Source of the DNA: Bacteroidales bacterium
Lineage (GTDB): Bacteria; Bacteroidota; Bacteroidia; Bacteroidales; Marinilabiliaceae
Length of the DNA: 64,000 nucleotides
Direction of reading: 5' to 3'
Assembly (NCBI GenBank): GCA_017960905.1
Contig: JAGCYH010000014.1
Span: 1 to 64,000, forward strand
Below the pieces are notes generated by a model that was not told the DNA's origin, did not search any database, and worked only from the letters and a program-made list of their open reading frames with translations. Below, piece by piece: positions 61,091-64,000 of the stretch (the stretch's first letter is position 1; the number at the start of each line of letters is the position of its first letter). Both the position numbers and the translations under genes were made by a program.

Positions 61091-62920
61091 ATGAGAATGC
61101 CGTTCAGATTTAAAACGTTAAGGGCACTGTTTACATGCCTTATATCCGTATCGTGTTTTATTGTGTGCGCCGCGATAACACTCTTCGCGTACGAGGAGTC
61201 GTGCAAGTCGACTAAAGAAGAGGCATATAGTTCGCTTGAGCTTGAGACTCAGATAATTAGCAACGAGATACAACAGACGATAAGGATAAGAAACGGCCAG
61301 GTCGGTGTCGTGGCTGTGTCGGGTATATTTGACGAGTATAGACAGATGTCGGAGATTACGATTGACGAAAGCACAGTGCCGCCTGAGGTTGATATGCTGA
61401 GAGGCATGCTTGTAGGCGATACGACGATAAACCGTTTCGTGCTTATCGGGCACGACGGATTTGGTATAACTACAGAGGACAATCACGTTGATTTGCGCGA
61501 ACGCGCATATTTCAACGAGACTATAAAAGGCGTGGTTGGCCGTCCGGAGCTGATAATAAGCAAGACTTCGGGCCGTGCGACTGCAATGTACTCTGTACCA
61601 ATTTATAACGAGGTGAACTACGCTGTGGGCGTATTGGCCATAGGCGTTGATGCATCGGATATTTCGAACATAGTTTCGGAAATAGAGATAGGCAGTGAGA
61701 CTCCGTTCATAATTGACCAGAATGGCTATATTATAGCGCACAAGGATAATTCGCTGGTGCTTTCTCGATACAATATGCTTCAGGACTCTCTGAAGATGGA
61801 TATTGCGCAGAAGATAGTAGATTCGAAGGAACTGACGCGCGATGAATACGTTGACAATGGCGTAGCAAAGATAGTTCTGTATGAACCGATAGAAGGAACC
61901 AACTGGTTCCTTGTTGTTCCGCAAAAGAAAAGCGAGGCTCTGCAAAACAACAGAGCTGTGGCGATGCGTTTGGCCATTGTTTGTCTGATACTTGTACTGC
62001 TTTCGGTGTTCTTCGCATCGAAGATAAGCAAGGCGATAAGTCGTCCGATAGTAGTTTCGGCGAAGTCGCTTTCGGCGATGGTTGATGGCAAGCTCGACAC
62101 TACGGAGATGGACTCGGGTGATTTCAGGAAGATGGAGAAACGCGCCGACGAGCTTGGGCAGTTGAGTACGTCGCTGAGAATATTCAGCGACAAGCTTGTC
62201 GCTGTCGTGAAGCAGATAAAAGAGGCCAGCAGCGAGGTGGCTGTAGGCTCATCGGAGATAAGCCGTGCAAGTTATGGCGTGTCGGACGGTGCTAACAAGC
62301 AGGCTGCATCGGCCGAGGAGATATCGTCGACGATGGAGCAGATGGCGTCGAACATACAGCTGAACGCCGACAATGCCGTGCGTACAGCATCGATTGCAGA
62401 GCAATCGGTGATGAACGGTCAGCGTAGCGCTGAGGCAGTGAAGGCAACAATAGAAGCGATGACTGAGATTCAGGAACGCATCAGTGTGATAGAAGAGATT
62501 GCAAATCAGACGAATATATTGGCGTTGAACGCGTCGGTAGAGGCGGCTCGCGCCGGCGAAGCCGGTCGCGGATTCTCGGTTGTGGCAGCCGAAGTCAGAA
62601 TGTTGGCAGAGCGCAGCCGCGATGCTGCAGTGGAGATTACCGAACTGACGCAGAAAGGTGTGGAACGCGTTACGGAGAGTGGCGAGTTGATAGAAAAACT
62701 TGTTCCAGAAATTCAAGAAACCGGTTCGCTGGTGAAAGAGATTTCGGTGGCGAGCAAGGAACAAGAGACTGGCGCTCAGCAAGTTAATATAGCTATTTCG
62801 CAAATGGACTCGGTAACGCAACAGAATGCATCGGCATCGGAGCAGTTGGCGTCGATGGCGGCAGAGCTGTCGACACAGGCTCAGAAATTGCAGAAAATCA
62901 TAGAGTTTTTTCAGATATAG
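61091..62920 (+). CDS. Methyl-accepting chemotaxis protein
   Basis: A 609-residue transmembrane chemoreceptor. Segment 1 is at about residues 13-33 ([22 protein letters not shown]). A periplasmic Cache-type sensor ([29 protein letters not shown]) follows, then segment 2 near 290-308 ([16 protein letters not shown]), a HAMP-like linker, and a signalling coiled coil with tip [27 protein letters not shown] near residue 468. Ligand is unknown. Such receptors normally act through CheW/CheA, but no che, flagellar or gliding gene is in the window. ATG 61091 is chosen because the promoter lies between it and the frame's earlier TTG. A 20-bp perfect palindrome is at 62185-62204. Confidence 0.95.
   Translation: MRMPFRFKTLRALFTCLISVSCFIVCAAITLFAYEESCKSTKEEAYSSLELETQIISNEIQQTIRIRNGQVGVVAVSGIFDEYRQMSEITIDESTVPPEVDMLRGMLVGDTTINRFVLIGHDGFGITTEDNHVDLRERAYFNETIKGVVGRPELIISKTSGRATAMYSVPIYNEVNYAVGVLAIGVDASDISNIVSEIEIGSETPFIIDQNGYIIAHKDNSLVLSRYNMLQDSLKMDIAQKIVDSKELTRDEYVDNGVAKIVLYEPIEGTNWFLVVPQKKSEALQNNRAVAMRLAIVCLILVLLSVFFASKISKAISRPIVVSAKSLSAMVDGKLDTTEMDSGDFRKMEKRADELGQLSTSLRIFSDKLVAVVKQIKEASSEVAVGSSEISRASYGVSDGANKQAASAEEISSTMEQMASNIQLNADNAVRTASIAEQSVMNGQRSAEAVKATIEAMTEIQERISVIEEIANQTNILALNASVEAARAGEAGRGFSVVAAEVRMLAERSRDAAVEITELTQKGVERVTESGELIEKLVPEIQETGSLVKEISVASKEQETGAQQVNIAISQMDSVTQQNASASEQLASMAAELSTQAQKLQKIIEFFQI
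62185..62204. repeat. Perfect 20-bp palindrome in the chemoreceptor gene
   Basis: Symmetric around 62194/62195 (core GACAAGCTTGTC), within codons just after the HAMP-like region. Confidence 0.9.
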
Positions 62921-62953
62921 ATCATAATACGATCATATTAATATGGTTTGACT

Positions 62954-62989
62954 ACCGCGGCTCTTGTGACAAGAGCCGCGGTTTTTTAT
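62954..62989 (+). terminator. Intrinsic terminator of the chemoreceptor gene
   Basis: A perfect 12-bp GC-rich stem (62954-62965 with 62971-62982), 5-base loop and a T-tract. It lies between convergent genes. Only the plus-strand side has the T-run. Confidence 0.92.
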
Positions 62990-63008
62990 TGTATTGCGGA
63001 CCGAATTT

Positions 63009-63689
63009 TTAAAGGAATGCGATTGGCGAGAATTCGACAGAGAACGAACGCTGAGGTTCGATGACGATAGGTCCGAAAATGCCGGCGAAGGCGGCGAATC
63101 CGGACAGTGCGCAGCTGCTTACGGGCACAGCTTTGTCGGCAAAGGCGAGGGCGCTTTCGGGCGTCAGGAAGGCGGCAAGAGCCTCGTATTCCTCGTCGTG
63201 CGTTTTGCGTTTGATGAGCGTAAGGCCGAAAACCATCTCTTTTTTAGTCATTATTTCGCCTTTAGGCGGAATACTTCCTATGAAGTATATCTTCGTGTCG
63301 CGCATCTGAAGGGCGAGCTCGGCAACCGACATTTTGCCATGGTTGAATTTCGTGAGAAGTTTGAAATTATCGACCAAAGGGGCAAAAGGCAGCAAGTCGT
63401 CGCGCGAAACGTCGAACGACGTTTCGACGACGCTGTGAACGCTGAGTCCGTCGAAATTGTTGTCGATGATGAAAGCGACGGCAGTTCCCAGGAAATCTTC
63501 AACGTATTTGAAGTCCAAGTCGGGGTATTCCGTGCGTTTTTCGGCAAGCCAGGCCGATAGCGTCTTGTTGTTCATAAAAACGTGCAAAACGCCATTGAAG
63601 CCGGCTACGCTGTCGGTAACAATGATTGCCACACGGCTGTCGATATGCTTAAAAAGCTCAAGGTCAGCTACTTTTACAGTCGATTTCAT
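63009..63689 (-). CDS. Unrecognised cytosolic protein
   Basis: A 226-residue protein without signal peptide or membrane segment. It starts KSTVKVADLELFKHIDSRVAIIV, has FKYVEDFLGTAVAFIIDNNFDGL in the middle and ends in a Phe/Ala-rich stretch. I see no catalytic motif. An SseB-like fold is conceivable from its alternating strands and helices, but this is a weak guess. Its ATG overlaps the stop of the upstream endonuclease/phosphatase gene by 4 bases, so the two are coupled. Confidence 0.75.
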   Translation of the reverse strand: MKSTVKVADLELFKHIDSRVAIIVTDSVAGFNGVLHVFMNNKTLSAWLAEKRTEYPDLDFKYVEDFLGTAVAFIIDNNFDGLSVHSVVETSFDVSRDDLLPFAPLVDNFKLLTKFNHGKMSVAELALQMRDTKIYFIGSIPPKGEIMTKKEMVFGLTLIKRKTHDEEYEALAAFLTPESALAFADKAVPVSSCALSGFAAFAGIFGPIVIEPQRSFSVEFSPIAFL

Positions 63690-64000
63690 TTTTTGTAGAT
63701 AGGTATTTTAATAAAAACAGGTAAATGGTCGCTATATCCGCCGTTGTACCGTTGTCCGATGTAAGTGCGGAAAGGTTTGTAGCCAACGTATCGGCTATCG
63801 GGTTCGACGAGGTAGTTGAGTTCGCCGATGAAGAACCAAGGTCGCTCGGGCGAACAGATTGATTTCGAGACGATTATGTGGTCGATCGTACTCCATTCTC
63901 CATGGTATTTGTAAGAATGCCTGTTGGTGAATGTAGAGAGATTGATGTAGTCGGGGCCGTTGCGTGTGGCGCCGAACACTTTAGCGAGGGCATCGGACGA
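63686..64000 (-). CDS. Endonuclease/exonuclease/phosphatase family protein, C-terminal part
   Basis: Only the last 104 codons are in the window; the 5' part lies beyond the right edge. The metal- and phosphate-binding end of the fold is visible: STIDHIIVSKSI (the D-H-I pattern) and GYSDHLPVFIKI with the SDHxPV signature. Bacteroidales members act as secreted or cytosolic phosphodiesterases. Substrate and signal peptide cannot be judged from this fragment. It is coupled to the downstream unknown gene by an ATGA overlap. Confidence 0.88.
   Translation of the reverse strand, partial: SSDALAKVFGATRNGPDYINLSTFTNRHSYKYHGEWSTIDHIIVSKSICSPERPWFFIGELNYLVEPDSRYVGYKPFRTYIGQRYNGGYSDHLPVFIKIPIYKK

Overview
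The window reads as a chromosomal segment of a Bacteroidales bacterium. The evidence is the Bacteroidetes -7 promoter box TAnnTTTG in front of many genes (often with TTTG about 19-21 bases upstream), a giant secreted protein ending in a type IX secretion (T9SS) sorting domain, lipoproteins whose Cys is followed by acidic export signals (CSDDDDDE, CSNDDDED), a TPR-lptC-GldE-like gene order, and a Bacteroides-like 5S rRNA. Genus cannot be fixed from this sequence alone.

Layout. 1-0.17 kb: 5S rRNA with terminator, the end of an rRNA operon. 0.4-14.4 kb: a roughly 2770-residue T9SS surface protein, then an alpha-2-macroglobulin lipoprotein with an intact thioester motif. 14.4-23.0 kb: an accessory/defence stretch. 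It holds an AAA/DUF4143 ATPase whose promoter lies inside a perfect 39-bp palindrome, a structured non-coding RNA (possibly 6S), a type I restriction-modification operon (hsdM, hsdS, a surface-type lipoprotein, hsdR), a winged-helix gene remnant and a YhcG-type nuclease. 23.0-39.0 kb: mostly core genes: DEAD-box helicase, apbE, guaB, a lipoprotein/TonB-receptor pair, yjbQ, GNAT, nitroreductase, flavodoxin-fold reductase, coaX, TPR protein, lptC, GldE/CorC-like protein, dCMP deaminase, CtpA-type protease and YqaA. 39.0-60.5 kb: an exopolysaccharide/capsule locus (Wza-like, Wzz-like, two Wzx flippases, a Wzy/EpsG polymerase, several glycosyltransferases and acyltransferases). Inside it sits an aminotransferase, two ATP-grasp ligases and an epimerase, probably making an N-acylated or aminoacylated amino sugar. 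60.5-64.0 kb: an SSB-like OB-fold protein, an orphan methyl-accepting chemotaxis protein, an unrecognised gene and the end of an endonuclease/exonuclease/phosphatase gene running off the window.

How the parts fit. The polysaccharide locus looks like two pieces. A Wza-Wzz-Wzx block is followed by an unknown gene and a yraN broken by one in-frame stop, and then by a visibly AT-richer block that brings its own flippase, polymerase and sugar pathway. The restriction operon also looks mosaic: the hsdS target-recognition regions are AT-rich between GC-richer conserved parts.

The least expected signal is at a different scale. Coding sequences across the window carry many perfect short-loop inverted repeats: by eye, 24 with arms of 10-18 bp and loops of 0-5 bases, where rough arithmetic predicts less than one by chance. 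They share no stem sequence, and I noticed none in the AT-rich part at about 45-54 kb. One is a perfect 18-bp hairpin inside the lptC signal-peptide codons. All positions come from reading by eye; no searches or folding programs were run.
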